Source of the DNA: Saccharothrix espanaensis DSM 44229 | Lineage (GTDB): Bacteria; Actinomycetota; Actinomycetes; Mycobacteriales; Pseudonocardiaceae | Length of the DNA: 64,000 bases | Assembly (NCBI RefSeq): GCF_000328705.1 | Contig: NC_019673.1 | Span: 8,939,501-9,003,500 of the forward strand | Reading direction: 5' to 3' | Shown: positions 38,801 to 47,273 of the stretch, one piece after another | Layout of the letters: every line of letters begins with the position of its first letter | Numbering within the stretch: the first letter of the stretch is position 1 | Position numbers and translations under genes: made by a program | Notes under the pieces: model-generated | What the model saw: only the letters and a program-made list of their open reading frames with translations | Databases searched by the model: none | Told to the model about the DNA's origin: nothing

Positions 38801-40787
38801 GGTCGGCCAGCTCCTCGGTGACCGGGGCCGCCTCGGCGACCGTGCGGATCGCCTCCGCCTTGCCCATCAGGGCCTCGACCTGCTCGTGGAAACCGGCGAA
38901 CGCGTCGTCGCGGCGCAGGTGCTCCACCGCGCGCTGCGCCGACGAGCCCAGCTCCTCCGACAACGTCGCCACCAGCGCGTCGATCCGGTCCAGGTCGACG
39001 TACCGCATCTCCCGCAAGGTGACCAGGTGCCCCTGCGCGGCCCGCAGGTCCGCCAACTGGCGCACCCACGCCTGCGCGCCGCCGGGCACCTCGCCGCGGG
39101 CGTGCCGGATCAGCGCCGCGACGTCGGCGTCCGCCTCGGCCAGCGCGGCGGCCGCCTGGTCGGTCAGCGCCTGCACCGTCTCGAACTCGTCGAGCACCTG
39201 CTCGGCGGTCGCCCGCACCTCGGTCAACGGGGTGCGCAGGTCGCCCAGGTCCGCCTCGCCCAGCCAGTGGTAGGCGTCGAACACCCTGGTGCAGGAGGCG
39301 ATCAGGTCCTCGAACACCGGCGCGGACGCAGTCATCTCGCCGACCACCCGGGACACCGACAGGCAGTCGGAGATGCCGCGCACCAGGTCGGCGTTGCCGA
39401 TCCGTTCCAGCGGACCGGTGCCCACCGGCTGGGCGGCGGCGTAGGTGTCGGACAGGTACGGCGTCTGCCAGACCTGCATCGGGTGCACGCGGGTCGGCTC
39501 GTCGTCCTCGGCGCGGAACACGACCATCGTGCCGTCGTCGAACAGCGAGTACCCGTGGCAGGACAGCGGGGTGGAGACTTCCTTGCGGATCACGTTGTAG
39601 GGCAGCAGGAGTGAACGGCCCTCGCGACGGGCGTGGAAGACGTAGAGCACGTCCTCGCCGTTGGTCGACCGGATGACCCGCTCGAACTCCAGCTCGTCCA
39701 CGGCCGTGTCGAACGTCTTGCTGACGCCCGTGGCCAGGTAGTAGCCGCCCGGGAAGATCAGGCCCTGGTCCTCGGGGAGCCGCTGGCACGCCTGGCCGAT
39801 GCCGTCCAGCCGCACGATGGTCTTGGTGCGGGTGTTGAACACCAGGTGCCGCCACGCGGTCTCGTTGTACGGGCGGATCCGCAGCAGTACCTGCGTGCCC
39901 ACCCGCGCGTACTCGACGTCCGCGTCGGCCAGCGACTGCAACGGCTCGTCCACCGGTTCGCGGTAGATGCCCTCGCCGGTCTCGGTGTTGTTCTCCACCT
40001 TGATGGTGAGGTCGCCGCCGACCGTCTCCACGAAGACCTCGTCCTCGATGGAGATGTGCGGGTGGCGGCCCAGCACGTGGTGCTCGCGCGCGGTCGGCGT
40101 CCACTCGAAGTCGTGCGAGGGCGGGAAGACGTGGTCCCGCTCGCCCCGGTTGTCCAGGTACTTGACCGTGCCGTCGAGGCCGATCTGCCAGCGCAGCACC
40201 TTCGTGTCGCCGATCCGCGCGCCCGTCTGGAACACCGCGAGCAGCCTGCCCTCGACCCGGCGCAGCTGCACCAGCCTGGTGTCCCGGTAGTACCGGTACA
40301 GCTCGGCGAAGTCGCGCTGGAACTGCGGGTCGCGCAGCAGACCGGGCAGCTCGTCGTGGGCGTCCTCGAACCGGAACGCGTCACCGTCGCGGGTGAAGCG
40401 GTGCAGCGAGAACACGTCGTCGACCGTGGTCTCCGGCTTGAGGCCGATGAACACGTTGTAGCCGAACAACATCAGCCCGGACACCGCCGTGCCGTGCTCG
40501 TCCGCGGCGGACACCGACACGCAGTCGCGCGGCACGCAGTTGTTCCCGGTGCGGATCCGTTCGGTGCCCAGCAGCGTCAGCTCGGCGCTGCCGAACACCT
40601 CCAGCCGGCGCGCGTTCAACGCCTCCGCCCGGCGGGCGAGCCCGGCCGCCTGCTCGGCGAGCCGGGCCTTCAGCACCTCGTAGGTGCCCGCGTCCAGCGA
40701 CGCGGACCCTGGAGCAGACCCTGGAGCAGACCCTGAAGCAGGCACTGTCGCGGACACCTCCGAAGCCGCCGCCACGGGAGGCGTCAC
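35874..40787 (-). CDS. Giant AAA+ ATPase of the flotillin locus ('DNA repair ATPase' family)
   Basis: 1637 residues from a GTG that overlaps the flotillin stop. Residues 1-35 are low complexity (GSAPGSAPGS). Residues 40-460 form a beta-rich domain with LMLFGYNVFIGLK and GGYYLATGVSKTFD. Residues 470-880 are long helices, probably coiled coil. The C-terminal AAA+ module has Walker A SPPGYGKTT (about 1283), Walker B LLYLDDIQ (about 1345) and a MAGNPYTESG sensor. Homologues are annotated 'DNA repair ATPase' without experimental support. The constant link to flotillin and a YqiJ-like protein suggests membrane-associated remodelling. Confidence 0.8.
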   Translation of the reverse strand: MTPPVAAASEVSATVPASGSAPGSAPGSASLDAGTYEVLKARLAEQAAGLARRAEALNARRLEVFGSAELTLLGTERIRTGNNCVPRDCVSVSAADEHGTAVSGLMLFGYNVFIGLKPETTVDDVFSLHRFTRDGDAFRFEDAHDELPGLLRDPQFQRDFAELYRYYRDTRLVQLRRVEGRLLAVFQTGARIGDTKVLRWQIGLDGTVKYLDNRGERDHVFPPSHDFEWTPTAREHHVLGRHPHISIEDEVFVETVGGDLTIKVENNTETGEGIYREPVDEPLQSLADADVEYARVGTQVLLRIRPYNETAWRHLVFNTRTKTIVRLDGIGQACQRLPEDQGLIFPGGYYLATGVSKTFDTAVDELEFERVIRSTNGEDVLYVFHARREGRSLLLPYNVIRKEVSTPLSCHGYSLFDDGTMVVFRAEDDEPTRVHPMQVWQTPYLSDTYAAAQPVGTGPLERIGNADLVRGISDCLSVSRVVGEMTASAPVFEDLIASCTRVFDAYHWLGEADLGDLRTPLTEVRATAEQVLDEFETVQALTDQAAAALAEADADVAALIRHARGEVPGGAQAWVRQLADLRAAQGHLVTLREMRYVDLDRIDALVATLSEELGSSAQRAVEHLRRDDAFAGFHEQVEALMGKAEAIRTVAEAAPVTEELADRRQGLEVLTEVVGSLDIADATVRTSILERIGEVLGGLNRARATVDGRRRDLAATEGRAEFAAEFALLGQAVTGALAVADTPQRCDEQLGKLLLQLENLESRFGEFDDFLTRLGTKRTDVYEAFSSRKQALLDDRARRADRLAASADRILGSVVRRVASLASLDEVNTYFATDPMVTRIRAVADELRELGDQVRAEELAGRVLAARQEAGRALRDRLDLFDGDTIRLGRHRFAVNSQPLDLTLVPKDGGLSFAVTGTDFRAPVRDERFAATRPFWDQLVVSETAEVYRAEHLAAAVLAEQPVDGLHAAATDGRLLDVVRGVAETRLDEGYERGVHDHDAAKILDALLRLHAGAGLLRFPPSARAAAQVLWARADEDDRTRWTRRAVSLGRARTIFGHTGAIDELCAELAERAGDPLAGEYLFEELCATPPGFVTSAAARALADEFHRGLGNRKDFEDDLRAFPDLDDRKALVEGWYEAFLGGRAEPDLPEAIALELCRDLPRYESSAQLESTVDGLLGAHPRITGRSLLLRLDEVLTRTRRFRTERVPAYRDYQRLRNELVAAEKRRLRLDEYQPKVMSAFVRNRLLDEVYLPLIGDNLAKQLGAAGDAKRTDQMGLLLLISPPGYGKTTLVEYVANRLGLVFVKVNGPSLGHDVISVDPADAPNATARQEVEKISFALESGNNVLLYLDDIQHTSPELLQKFISLCDAQRRMEGVWDGRTRTYDLRGKRFAVCMAGNPYTESGQRFRIPDMLANRADVWNLGDVLSGREDLFALSYIENALTSNAVLAPLSTRDRGDIDLLVRMARGEQVRADRLVHPYTPVELEQVLGVLRKLVRVQEVVLANNQTYIASAAQSDASRTEPPFQLQGSYRNMNKLAEKVVPVMNDAELMAVIDDHYLGEAQTLTSGAEANLLKLAELRGTLTPEQGRRWDEVKAGFLRARALGGSDDDPVTRAVGAVGLLADRVGGAIDRLAER

Positions 40788-42790
40788 GACTGGGCGGCCA
40801 GCGCGGCCACCGGCCGTTCGGCGACACCGAGCCGCTGCGCGGCGGCCAGCAGTTCACGCAGCTTGCCCTCGTCCGGGCCGCCCGCGTTGATCAGCTTGAG
40901 CAGCACCGCGGACACCGTGAGGTTCTTCAGGTCACCGGTGCCGAACGACCCGAGGATCTTGCCGATGTCCTGGGTGAAGTCCGAGGTTCCGTTGAGCCAC
41001 GAGCCGCCCAGGGTCTTGGCGACCTCGGAGTGGTCCACGAACCCGTCGAGGCTCTTGCCGACCGAGATCGCGCCCACCACCCGGTCGAAGAACATGCTGT
41101 CCCCGCCCACGATGTCGATGTCGGCCTTCTCCAGACCCGCCGCGAGCACCTTGGCCTGCGACTCCGCGACCTGGCGCTGCACGTCGATGTCGGCCAGCCG
41201 GATCTCCTTCTCGGCCTCCAGCCGCAGCCGGTACTCCTCGTGCTCGCGGGTCGCGCCGTCCAGCGCGGCCATCGCGTTCGCCTTGTCGGCGAGACCTTCC
41301 GCCTCGCCCTTGAGCTTCTCGCGGATCGCCTCGGCGACCACCAGCGCCTTCTCCCGCTCCACCACGGCCTCGGCGCGGCCGATCTTCTCGATCGCCTCCG
41401 CGTCGCGCTCGCGCACCTGCACGTCGGCCAGGCCCGACGCGGCGGCCTCGGCCTGCTTGCCCTCGGCCAGCCGGATCATGGCGCGGGTGTCGAGCTCGGC
41501 GGCCTGCTGCCGGGCCTCGGCGAGCAGGAGCTCCTCGCGGGCCTTGAACTTCGCCGCCGCCTCGGCCGCCTCGGCCGCCTTGATGTCCTTGACCAGGTGC
41601 TCCTGCGCCTCGGCCTCGGCCTGGATGACCAGGGTCTGGCGCAGCCGCTCGGCCTCCTCGACCGCGCGCAGCCGCTTGATGTTCTCCTCCTGCTCGGCCA
41701 CGGTCCTGTCCACCGCGATCCGCTCCCGGATCACCTCGGCGATGGCCCGCTTCTCGCCCTCGACCTCCTTGTCCTTGGAGATCCGGGACAGCTCGGTCTC
41801 CCGCTCGCGGCCGATGACCTCCAGCTGGCGGTCCTTCTCGATGCGCTCGGTCTCGATCGCGATCACCCGCTCGCGGTTCTTCTCCGCCACGGCGATCTCG
41901 CGCGTCTTGTTCTCGTGCTGGATGCCGACCTGCTCGTCGGTGCGGATGTTCGCGGCGGTGGCCTTGAGCCGCTCCTCGGCCTGCACCTTGGAGATCTCGG
42001 CCTCCTCGCGGGCCCGCATGGTCTCCACCTCGCGCTTCTGCTTGATCTCCGCGTCCGCCTGGCGGCGCTCGAGTTCGAGGATGGTTTCCCGCGCCTCCAC
42101 GTTCTGGCGGGTGATCTCCTTCTCCTCGCCGCGCTGGAACTCGTTGGTGCGCACGTGCTCGATGGCGGTCAGCTCGGTGATCTTGCGGATGCCCTGCGCG
42201 TCCAGGATGTTCGACGGGTTGAGCTGCGCCATCGGCGTCTGCTCCAGGAAGTCGATGGCCGCGTCTTCCAGGCTGTAGCCGTTCAGGTCGGTGCCGATGA
42301 CGGCGATGATCTGGTCGCGGAACTCGTTGCGCTTGGTGTAGAGGTCGACGAAGTCGAGCTGCTTGCCCACCGTCTTGAGCGCCTCGGAGAACTTGGCGTT
42401 GAACAGCTCCTGGAGGGTCGCCTCGTCGGAGGCGCGCGCGGTGCCGATCGCCTGCGCGACCTTGATGACGTCCTCGACGGTCTTGTTCACCCGCACGAAG
42501 AACGTGATCCGGATGTCGGCCCGGATGTTGTCCCGGCAGATCAGGCCCTCGGTGCCGGCCCGGCGGATCTCGATCGTCTTCACCGAGATGTCCATGATCT
42601 CGGCCCGGTGCAGCACCGGCAGCACGATCGCGCCGGTGAACGTCACGTCCACCTTGCGCACCTTGGAGATGATCAGCGCCTTGCCCTGCTCGATCTTGCG
42701 GAACAGCCGGCTGATCATGAACAGCAGCGCGACGACCACGACGAGGGCGACGGCGACCAGAATGCCGAACCCGGTGGTGATGACGTCCAT
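40784..42790 (-). CDS. Flotillin family protein (YqiK-like)
   Basis: 668 residues from the ATG at 42790. One membrane helix (about 10-30) is followed by an SPFH/band-7 domain (about 40-230: VTFTGAIVLPVLHRAEIMD, GYSLEDAAIDFLEQTPM). A 330-residue Glu/Ala/Arg coiled coil (about 235-560) and a flotillin C-terminal oligomerisation part follow (FFDRVVGAISVGKSLDG). Flotillins scaffold membrane microdomains. It overlaps its upstream partner by TGATG and is coupled to the AAA+ ATPase by GTGA. Confidence 0.93.
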   Translation of the reverse strand: MDVITTGFGILVAVALVVVVALLFMISRLFRKIEQGKALIISKVRKVDVTFTGAIVLPVLHRAEIMDISVKTIEIRRAGTEGLICRDNIRADIRITFFVRVNKTVEDVIKVAQAIGTARASDEATLQELFNAKFSEALKTVGKQLDFVDLYTKRNEFRDQIIAVIGTDLNGYSLEDAAIDFLEQTPMAQLNPSNILDAQGIRKITELTAIEHVRTNEFQRGEEKEITRQNVEARETILELERRQADAEIKQKREVETMRAREEAEISKVQAEERLKATAANIRTDEQVGIQHENKTREIAVAEKNRERVIAIETERIEKDRQLEVIGRERETELSRISKDKEVEGEKRAIAEVIRERIAVDRTVAEQEENIKRLRAVEEAERLRQTLVIQAEAEAQEHLVKDIKAAEAAEAAAKFKAREELLLAEARQQAAELDTRAMIRLAEGKQAEAAASGLADVQVRERDAEAIEKIGRAEAVVEREKALVVAEAIREKLKGEAEGLADKANAMAALDGATREHEEYRLRLEAEKEIRLADIDVQRQVAESQAKVLAAGLEKADIDIVGGDSMFFDRVVGAISVGKSLDGFVDHSEVAKTLGGSWLNGTSDFTQDIGKILGSFGTGDLKNLTVSAVLLKLINAGGPDEGKLRELLAAAQRLGVAERPVAALAAQS

Positions 42791-43350
42791 CAGTGCTCCC
42801 CCAACGGATAGGTGGGTATCGGGGCGACCCAGAAGAACTCGCCGTCCTGGTCGTAGTCGAAGATCAGCGCGGTGACGCCCGCGGTCAGCGGGTCCTGCCC
42901 GGCCTGGCGGACCTGCACGATCGCCGACGAACCGTCGTCGGCGGTCACCTCGGCCTGGCCGAAGCTCGCGGTCACCGTGCCGGTGCGGATCACGCACACC
43001 TTGCCGACGAAGTCGTTGCGCGACGCGGATTCGACCGTGGGGTAGAGGTGCCGCAACGGGATCACGGCCAGCCGCGCGACGAGGTAGCCCACCGCGAGCG
43101 ACCCGGCGAGGATCGCGATGTCGAAGCCGTCGACCAGGGTCGTGCCCGCCAGGCACGCGAACCACGCCACCGGCACCAGCAGGGAGACCACCACGCTGGT
43201 CGGCACGCCGCCCAGCCCGTAGGCGAGTTCGACCCCGCCGTCCAGGTCGACCCCGAACGCGGCCAAGAGCCAGAACAGCACCACGACGACGAGCGGGATC
43301 GAAAGGACGACGGTCGGGAAGGCGAGCGCGGCCGCGAAGAAGTCCCCCAT
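42790..43350 (-). CDS. YqiJ/NfeD-like membrane OB-fold protein
   Basis: 186 residues from the ATG at 43350, with AGGGGGG upstream. Three or four hydrophobic segments (about 8-28, 45-68, 75-92) come before a C-terminal OB-type beta barrel (about 110-185: SRNDFVGKVCVIRTGTVTASFGQAEV). This matches the YqiJ partner of the flotillin YqiK in E. coli. It probably assembles with flotillin in the membrane. Confidence 0.85.
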   Translation of the reverse strand: MGDFFAAALAFPTVVLSIPLVVVVLFWLLAAFGVDLDGGVELAYGLGGVPTSVVVSLLVPVAWFACLAGTTLVDGFDIAILAGSLAVGYLVARLAVIPLRHLYPTVESASRNDFVGKVCVIRTGTVTASFGQAEVTADDGSSAIVQVRQAGQDPLTAGVTALIFDYDQDGEFFWVAPIPTYPLGEH

Positions 43351-43376
43351 GCACCCCCCTCTTGTCGCCGGGGACA

Positions 43377-43388
43377 TTAACCCGTTAA
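43377..43388 (-). promoter_or_regulatory. TTAAC-CC-GTTAA dyad upstream of the flotillin operon
   Basis: A 12-bp AT-containing dyad in an otherwise GC-rich 90-bp gap lies 27 bp upstream of the YqiJ-like start. On the - strand it reads GTTAACGGGTTAATG, which could include a -10. Probably the operon promoter or operator. Confidence 0.45.
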
Positions 43389-43440
43389 CTGCGGCTCCGA
43401 CCGCGGAATGACGGAACGCGGTGGGTCGACTACGCAACCG

Positions 43441-44673
43441 TCATGAGGGGGTGTTTCCGTGCAGGAGCAGTCCCGACACCCTGGTGTCCGGGTTCCCGGC
43501 GAAGCTGACGACCGCGCCCGACTCGTGCGGCATGGACCGGATGCTCAGTCCGGCGAAGCCCTCCTCGGTGACGAACCACCCCCAGTTCGTGAGCCACGGG
43601 CGTTCGTCGCCGGGCACGACGTCCAGCGTCGGCCGCACCCGTTCCTGCACCACGTACGGCGCGCCGCGGGTGTCGTCGAGCAGCGCCCGCCACTGCCCGT
43701 CGTCGAGCAGCCAGCCGGCGTGCACGCCGGTGCCGGCGAACTCGTCAGACGCCTTGAGGATCAGGGTTTCGCGGTGTTCGCGCAGGTGGTCGAGCGGCAC
43801 GTCGGCGGCGTAGCGGGTCCACGGCAGCAGCCGGTCGACCAACGCCAGTTCGTCCGGCTCGAACCGGTCGCGGTGCAGCGACAGCAGGGCGAGCGTGGCC
43901 TTGTTGCCGTACAGGTAGTTCTCCAGCGGCGTGCACACCTCGGTCTTGGTGGCTTTGAGGAACTCGTCCGCCTTTCCGACCGCTTGACGCGGTGAGAAGA
44001 ACCGGACCACGGCGTCGAGCCGGGTGCCGTCCAAGTAGAGGTGGCCGTTGCGCTCGCTGATGTTCTCCAATTCGCCCAGGAGGACGTCCACGCCGAGCCG
44101 CGCGCACGATTCCTGGAGCGAGGCGAACCCCTTCTCGAACTTCCGCAGCATTCCGCCGGCTTCGAGGAACGCGACCGTACCGGAACCGGTGAGGCGCAAC
44201 AGTTCCCGCACCGGGTGCACGTACGACAGGTCGTGCTCGCGGGCGAACCCCTGGAACAGCGGCACTTCGAGGGTCGCGCGGGAGATGTCGCCGAAGTCCC
44301 GGTTGCCGAGCTGGCTGCCGGAGTTGAGCTCCAGCAACCGGAACTCGTCGCCGACCCGGTAGAGGTCGGCCCGGCCGTGCAGCGCGGGCCGCTGCGCGGA
44401 CATCAGCGCCACCTGCTCCGGCGGCACGCCCAGAGCGTCGGCGAACCGCGCGAGGCTGCCGTCGAAAAGCCTGTCCGGCAACGAGGTCAGCAGGTCGTAG
44501 AACGCCCGGATGTCGGCGGCGACCGTGTCGGCGGTGGTCCGGTCCAGGAAGAACGGGCGCGGCACCAGCCGGTGGCCGTAGTAGGCGTGCAGCGCCGGCG
44601 GCAGGTCCAGCCGCGCCATCACCCCGTGCAGGCTCTCGTCGGAGAGGAACGCCTGCGTCACGTGATCGATCAC
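43441..44673 (-). CDS. ATP-grasp-like protein of unknown substrate
   Basis: 410 residues from a GTG at 44673 with AGGGAG 6 nt upstream. LLELNSGSQLGNRDFGDISRA (about 113-133), a later LILKASDEFAGTGVHAG and APYVVQERVRPT resemble the nucleotide-binding strands of circularly permuted ATP-grasp (glutathionylspermidine-synthase-like) enzymes. It is on the same strand as and 90 bp before the YqiJ-flotillin-AAA operon. A carboxylate-amine ligase role is suggested but not shown. Confidence 0.5.
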   Translation of the reverse strand: MIDHVTQAFLSDESLHGVMARLDLPPALHAYYGHRLVPRPFFLDRTTADTVAADIRAFYDLLTSLPDRLFDGSLARFADALGVPPEQVALMSAQRPALHGRADLYRVGDEFRLLELNSGSQLGNRDFGDISRATLEVPLFQGFAREHDLSYVHPVRELLRLTGSGTVAFLEAGGMLRKFEKGFASLQESCARLGVDVLLGELENISERNGHLYLDGTRLDAVVRFFSPRQAVGKADEFLKATKTEVCTPLENYLYGNKATLALLSLHRDRFEPDELALVDRLLPWTRYAADVPLDHLREHRETLILKASDEFAGTGVHAGWLLDDGQWRALLDDTRGAPYVVQERVRPTLDVVPGDERPWLTNWGWFVTEEGFAGLSIRSMPHESGAVVSFAGNPDTRVSGLLLHGNTPS

Positions 44674-44745
44674 GACAGCTCCCTAGGACTGGTCGCCGCA
44701 CATGATGTCGAAACCGCCGGCCGGGCACGCTGCGGAACCCCGCTG

Positions 44746-45300
44746 TCAGCCGTTCGGCGGCGGGAAGACCCCGCGCAGCACGGTCCGCACGGCGTCGGCG
44801 GGCGCGAAGTCGGGTTGCGGGTTGGCGAGCTGGTTGGTCAGCAGCCCGTCGATCACGGCGAGGAGCAGCCGCAGGTCCCGGACCGGGTCGTCGGAGCCGA
44901 GCGCGGCGAACAGCGGTGCCGCCCACTCCGCGATCCGCCCGTGCGCCTCGGCGATCCGGGCGCGGAGTTCCGGCCGCACGCTCGCCTCCACGAACACGGC
45001 GTGCCGCGCCAGCGTGATCAGCCGTTCCCGGGCCAGCTCGTCCACCAGCCGGCCCACGGCGACGGCCAGCGCCTCCGGCGTCGACACGTCGTCGGCGAGC
45101 CGGCCCCACAGCCGCGCCTCCAGCTCCAGCAACCGGCCCACCACGCCGTCGACCAGCGCGTCCCGCGTGCGGAAGTGGTTGGAGGTCGAGCCCTGCGGCA
45201 GTCCGGCGGCGGCGTCCACGGCCCGGTGGGTGAGGCCGCGCGGCCCGGCCGTGCCCAGCACCCGGATGGCCGCGTCGAGCACCTGCTCCCGCCTCGTCAC
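44746..45300 (-). CDS. TetR-family regulator
   Basis: 184 residues. The HTH covers residues 5-50 (RREQVLDAAIRVLGTAG, GLTHRAVDAAAGLPQGSTSNHFRTR). The C-terminal domain resembles TetR_C_6-type ligand binding. It is divergent from a FAD monooxygenase gene, and the 54-bp gap holds two matching palindromes, so it is the likely repressor. Confidence 0.9.
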   Translation of the reverse strand: MTRREQVLDAAIRVLGTAGPRGLTHRAVDAAAGLPQGSTSNHFRTRDALVDGVVGRLLELEARLWGRLADDVSTPEALAVAVGRLVDELARERLITLARHAVFVEASVRPELRARIAEAHGRIAEWAAPLFAALGSDDPVRDLRLLLAVIDGLLTNQLANPQPDFAPADAVRTVLRGVFPPPNG

Positions 45301-45307
45301 GTCGTGA

Positions 45308-45344
45308 CACTACACCCGTAGTGCCGGGCACTACATCTGTAGTA
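45308..45344. promoter_or_regulatory. Two TetR operators ACTAC-N4-GTAGT
   Basis: CACTAC-ACCC-GTAGTG (45308-45323) and CACTAC-ATCT-GTAGTA (45329-45344) are 21 bp apart centre to centre, the same helical face. They lie over both divergent promoters. Confidence 0.85.
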
Positions 45345-45354
45345 CGGTCGGGGC

Positions 45355-46368
45355 ATGAGAGCAGCAGTGATCGGCGGTGGGATCGGCGGCCTGACCGCCG
45401 CCATCGGCCTGCGCCGGATCGGCTGGGAGGTCACCGTCTTCGAGCGCGCGGACGGCCTCCCGACCACCGGCACCGGCCTCGGGATCTGGCGCGACGCCCT
45501 GGCCGCGCTGGACCGGATCGGCCTGGGCGACACCGTCCGCCGCGCCGGCCGCCCGCAACCGGACGGCTACCTGCGCAAACCGGACGGCACGCGGATCGGT
45601 GCCCTGCGCGCGGACGTCCACCTCGTGACCCGCCCCGCGCTGCTGGCCGCGCTGGCCGCCGCCCTGCCCGCCGGGACGGTCCGGTACGGCGCGCAGGCCC
45701 CGCCGGACCTCGACCACGACCTGGTCATCGGCGCGGACGGCATCAACAGCGCCACGCGGCGGGCGTTGTTCGGGGTGGACGTCCGGCGGTCCGGCGCGAT
45801 CGGCTGGCGCGGCACCGTCGACCTGCCGGTCGAGGTCGGCGGCGAGACGTGGGGCCGAGGCGTGAAGTTCGGCCTCACCCCGCAGGCCGACGGCCGGACC
45901 AACTGGTACGCCATGACCGGCCCGGACGCCGACCTGGAGAGCACCTTCGGCACGTGGCACGACCCGATCCCGCAGGTCCTCGCGGCGTCGACCGACGTCC
46001 TGCGGCACTCGCTGGACTACCTGCCCCCGCTGCCGGCGTACTTCCGCGGCAACACCGTCCTGATCGGCGACGCCGCCCACGCGATGACACCCGACCTGGG
46101 CCAGGGCGCGTGCCAGGCGATGATCGACGCGGTGACCCTCGCCGACTGCCTGGCCACGACGCCCGACGACGCCCTCCGTGCCTACGACACGGCACGGCGC
46201 AAGCGGACCCAGCGCATGGCCAAGCAGTCCCTGACCCTCAACCGCCTGGCCCGTACCCGCCGCCTCACCGGCGTCCGCGACACCCTTCTGAAGACCGCCC
46301 TGGCCCTCGCGCCCAAACCCCGTGACAACTGGAGCGCCGACCTGGAACGCGACGAACTGGCCGGCTAA
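45355..46368 (+). CDS. FAD-dependent monooxygenase
   Basis: 337 residues. The dinucleotide-binding GGGIGGLTAAIGL (about 7-19) is followed by FERA. The second FAD motif GDAAHAMTPDLGQGACQAMIDA lies at about 236-257. It resembles PHBH-type group A flavoprotein hydroxylases but lacks a thioredoxin-like C-terminus. It may inactivate an aromatic compound sensed by the divergent TetR. Confidence 0.88.
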   Translation: MRAAVIGGGIGGLTAAIGLRRIGWEVTVFERADGLPTTGTGLGIWRDALAALDRIGLGDTVRRAGRPQPDGYLRKPDGTRIGALRADVHLVTRPALLAALAAALPAGTVRYGAQAPPDLDHDLVIGADGINSATRRALFGVDVRRSGAIGWRGTVDLPVEVGGETWGRGVKFGLTPQADGRTNWYAMTGPDADLESTFGTWHDPIPQVLAASTDVLRHSLDYLPPLPAYFRGNTVLIGDAAHAMTPDLGQGACQAMIDAVTLADCLATTPDDALRAYDTARRKRTQRMAKQSLTLNRLARTRRLTGVRDTLLKTALALAPKPRDNWSADLERDELAG

Positions 46369-46438
46369 CTCTGGGTCGGCCGGCTCTGGATCGGCTGGCT
46401 CTGGGTCGGCTAGCTCTGGGTCCGCTAGCTCTGGGGCA
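46366..46438. repeat. 15-bp tandem repeat across two stop codons
   Basis: CTCTGG recurs at 46369, 46384, 46399, 46414 and 46429; the full unit is like CTCTGGGTCGGCTAG. The array begins with the TAA of the monooxygenase gene and contains the stop of xthA (46425-46427) on the other strand. Confidence 0.9.
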
Positions 46439-47273
46439 GCTTCACCGTCCGACGCGTCCGTGGTGCCGACGGCGGCGGCACCACGGGCCCGATGTCCCCG
46501 TCCGGCGCGGTGTCGAGATCCACGATCACCGGCGCGTGATCACTGGGCCCGGTCCCCTTGCGCGCCTTCCGATCCACCCACGCCGCCGCCACCCGCCCGG
46601 CCACCGCGTCCGAGGCCAGCACCAGGTCGATCCGCATCCCGAGATCCTGGTGGAACATCCCCGCGCGGTAGTCCCAGTACGTGAAGACCCGCTCCTCCGG
46701 CCACCGCTCGCGGACGACGTCGCGAAGCCCCAACGCTTCCACGGCAGCCCTTTCAGGCGCGGTGACGTGCGTGTGCCCCACGTAAGCGGCCGGGTCGAAC
46801 ACATCGGCGTCAGCGGGCGCGACGTTCACGTCCCCGCACACCAACACATTGTCCCCGTCCCCCTTCACCACCTCGCGCAACGCCTCCAGCCAAGCGAGCT
46901 TGTACCGGTAGTGGTCCGAATCCGGCTCACGCCCATTGGGCACGTACACGGAGTAGACCCGAACCCCGCCACACGTGGCCGCCACAGCCCGCGCCTCCGG
47001 GTGCGGAAACCCAGGCGCCCCAGCCACCCCGGTCACCACGTCCGCCAACCCGACCCGGGAGAGCAACGCGACCCCGTTCCACCGCGACTCGCCACAAGCC
47101 GCAACCTGGTACCCGCGTTCGGCGAGGGGCGCGGCCAACAGGGCGTCGAACGCGTCGTCGGTCAACTTCGTCTCCTGAAGGCAGACGACATCAGGAGCCC
47201 GCTCATCCAGCCAAGGCAACAACCGAGGCAACCGCTGCTTGACCGAGTTGACGTTCCAAGTAGCCACCCTCAT
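46425..47273 (-). CDS. xthA: Exodeoxyribonuclease III
   Basis: 282 residues from the ATG at 47273. The EEP-family motifs are intact: MRVATWNVNSVKQRLPRLL, QETKLTD, YVPNGR, CGDVNVAP and GPSDHAPVIVDL. It is an AP endonuclease/3'-exonuclease in base-excision repair. The upstream open extension overlaps the next gene and has no homology pattern. The C-terminal 25 residues reach into the tandem repeat. Confidence 0.93.
   Translation of the reverse strand: MRVATWNVNSVKQRLPRLLPWLDERAPDVVCLQETKLTDDAFDALLAAPLAERGYQVAACGESRWNGVALLSRVGLADVVTGVAGAPGFPHPEARAVAATCGGVRVYSVYVPNGREPDSDHYRYKLAWLEALREVVKGDGDNVLVCGDVNVAPADADVFDPAAYVGHTHVTAPERAAVEALGLRDVVRERWPEERVFTYWDYRAGMFHQDLGMRIDLVLASDAVAGRVAAAWVDRKARKGTGPSDHAPVIVDLDTAPDGDIGPVVPPPSAPRTRRTVKLPQS

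Noticed and set aside
36421-40104. Very long open frame (over 1200 codons) alongside the giant AAA+ gene
   Set aside because: It is an alternative frame of high-GC coding DNA on the same strand. Its composition is Arg/Gly/Pro/Ala without any domain pattern, while the 1637-residue frame has clear AAA+ motifs.
4508-44673. PCMT-like methyltransferase plus ATP-grasp-like protein as a graspetide (omega-ester peptide) system
   Set aside because: The two genes are about 39 kb apart and no precursor peptide gene is seen beside either.
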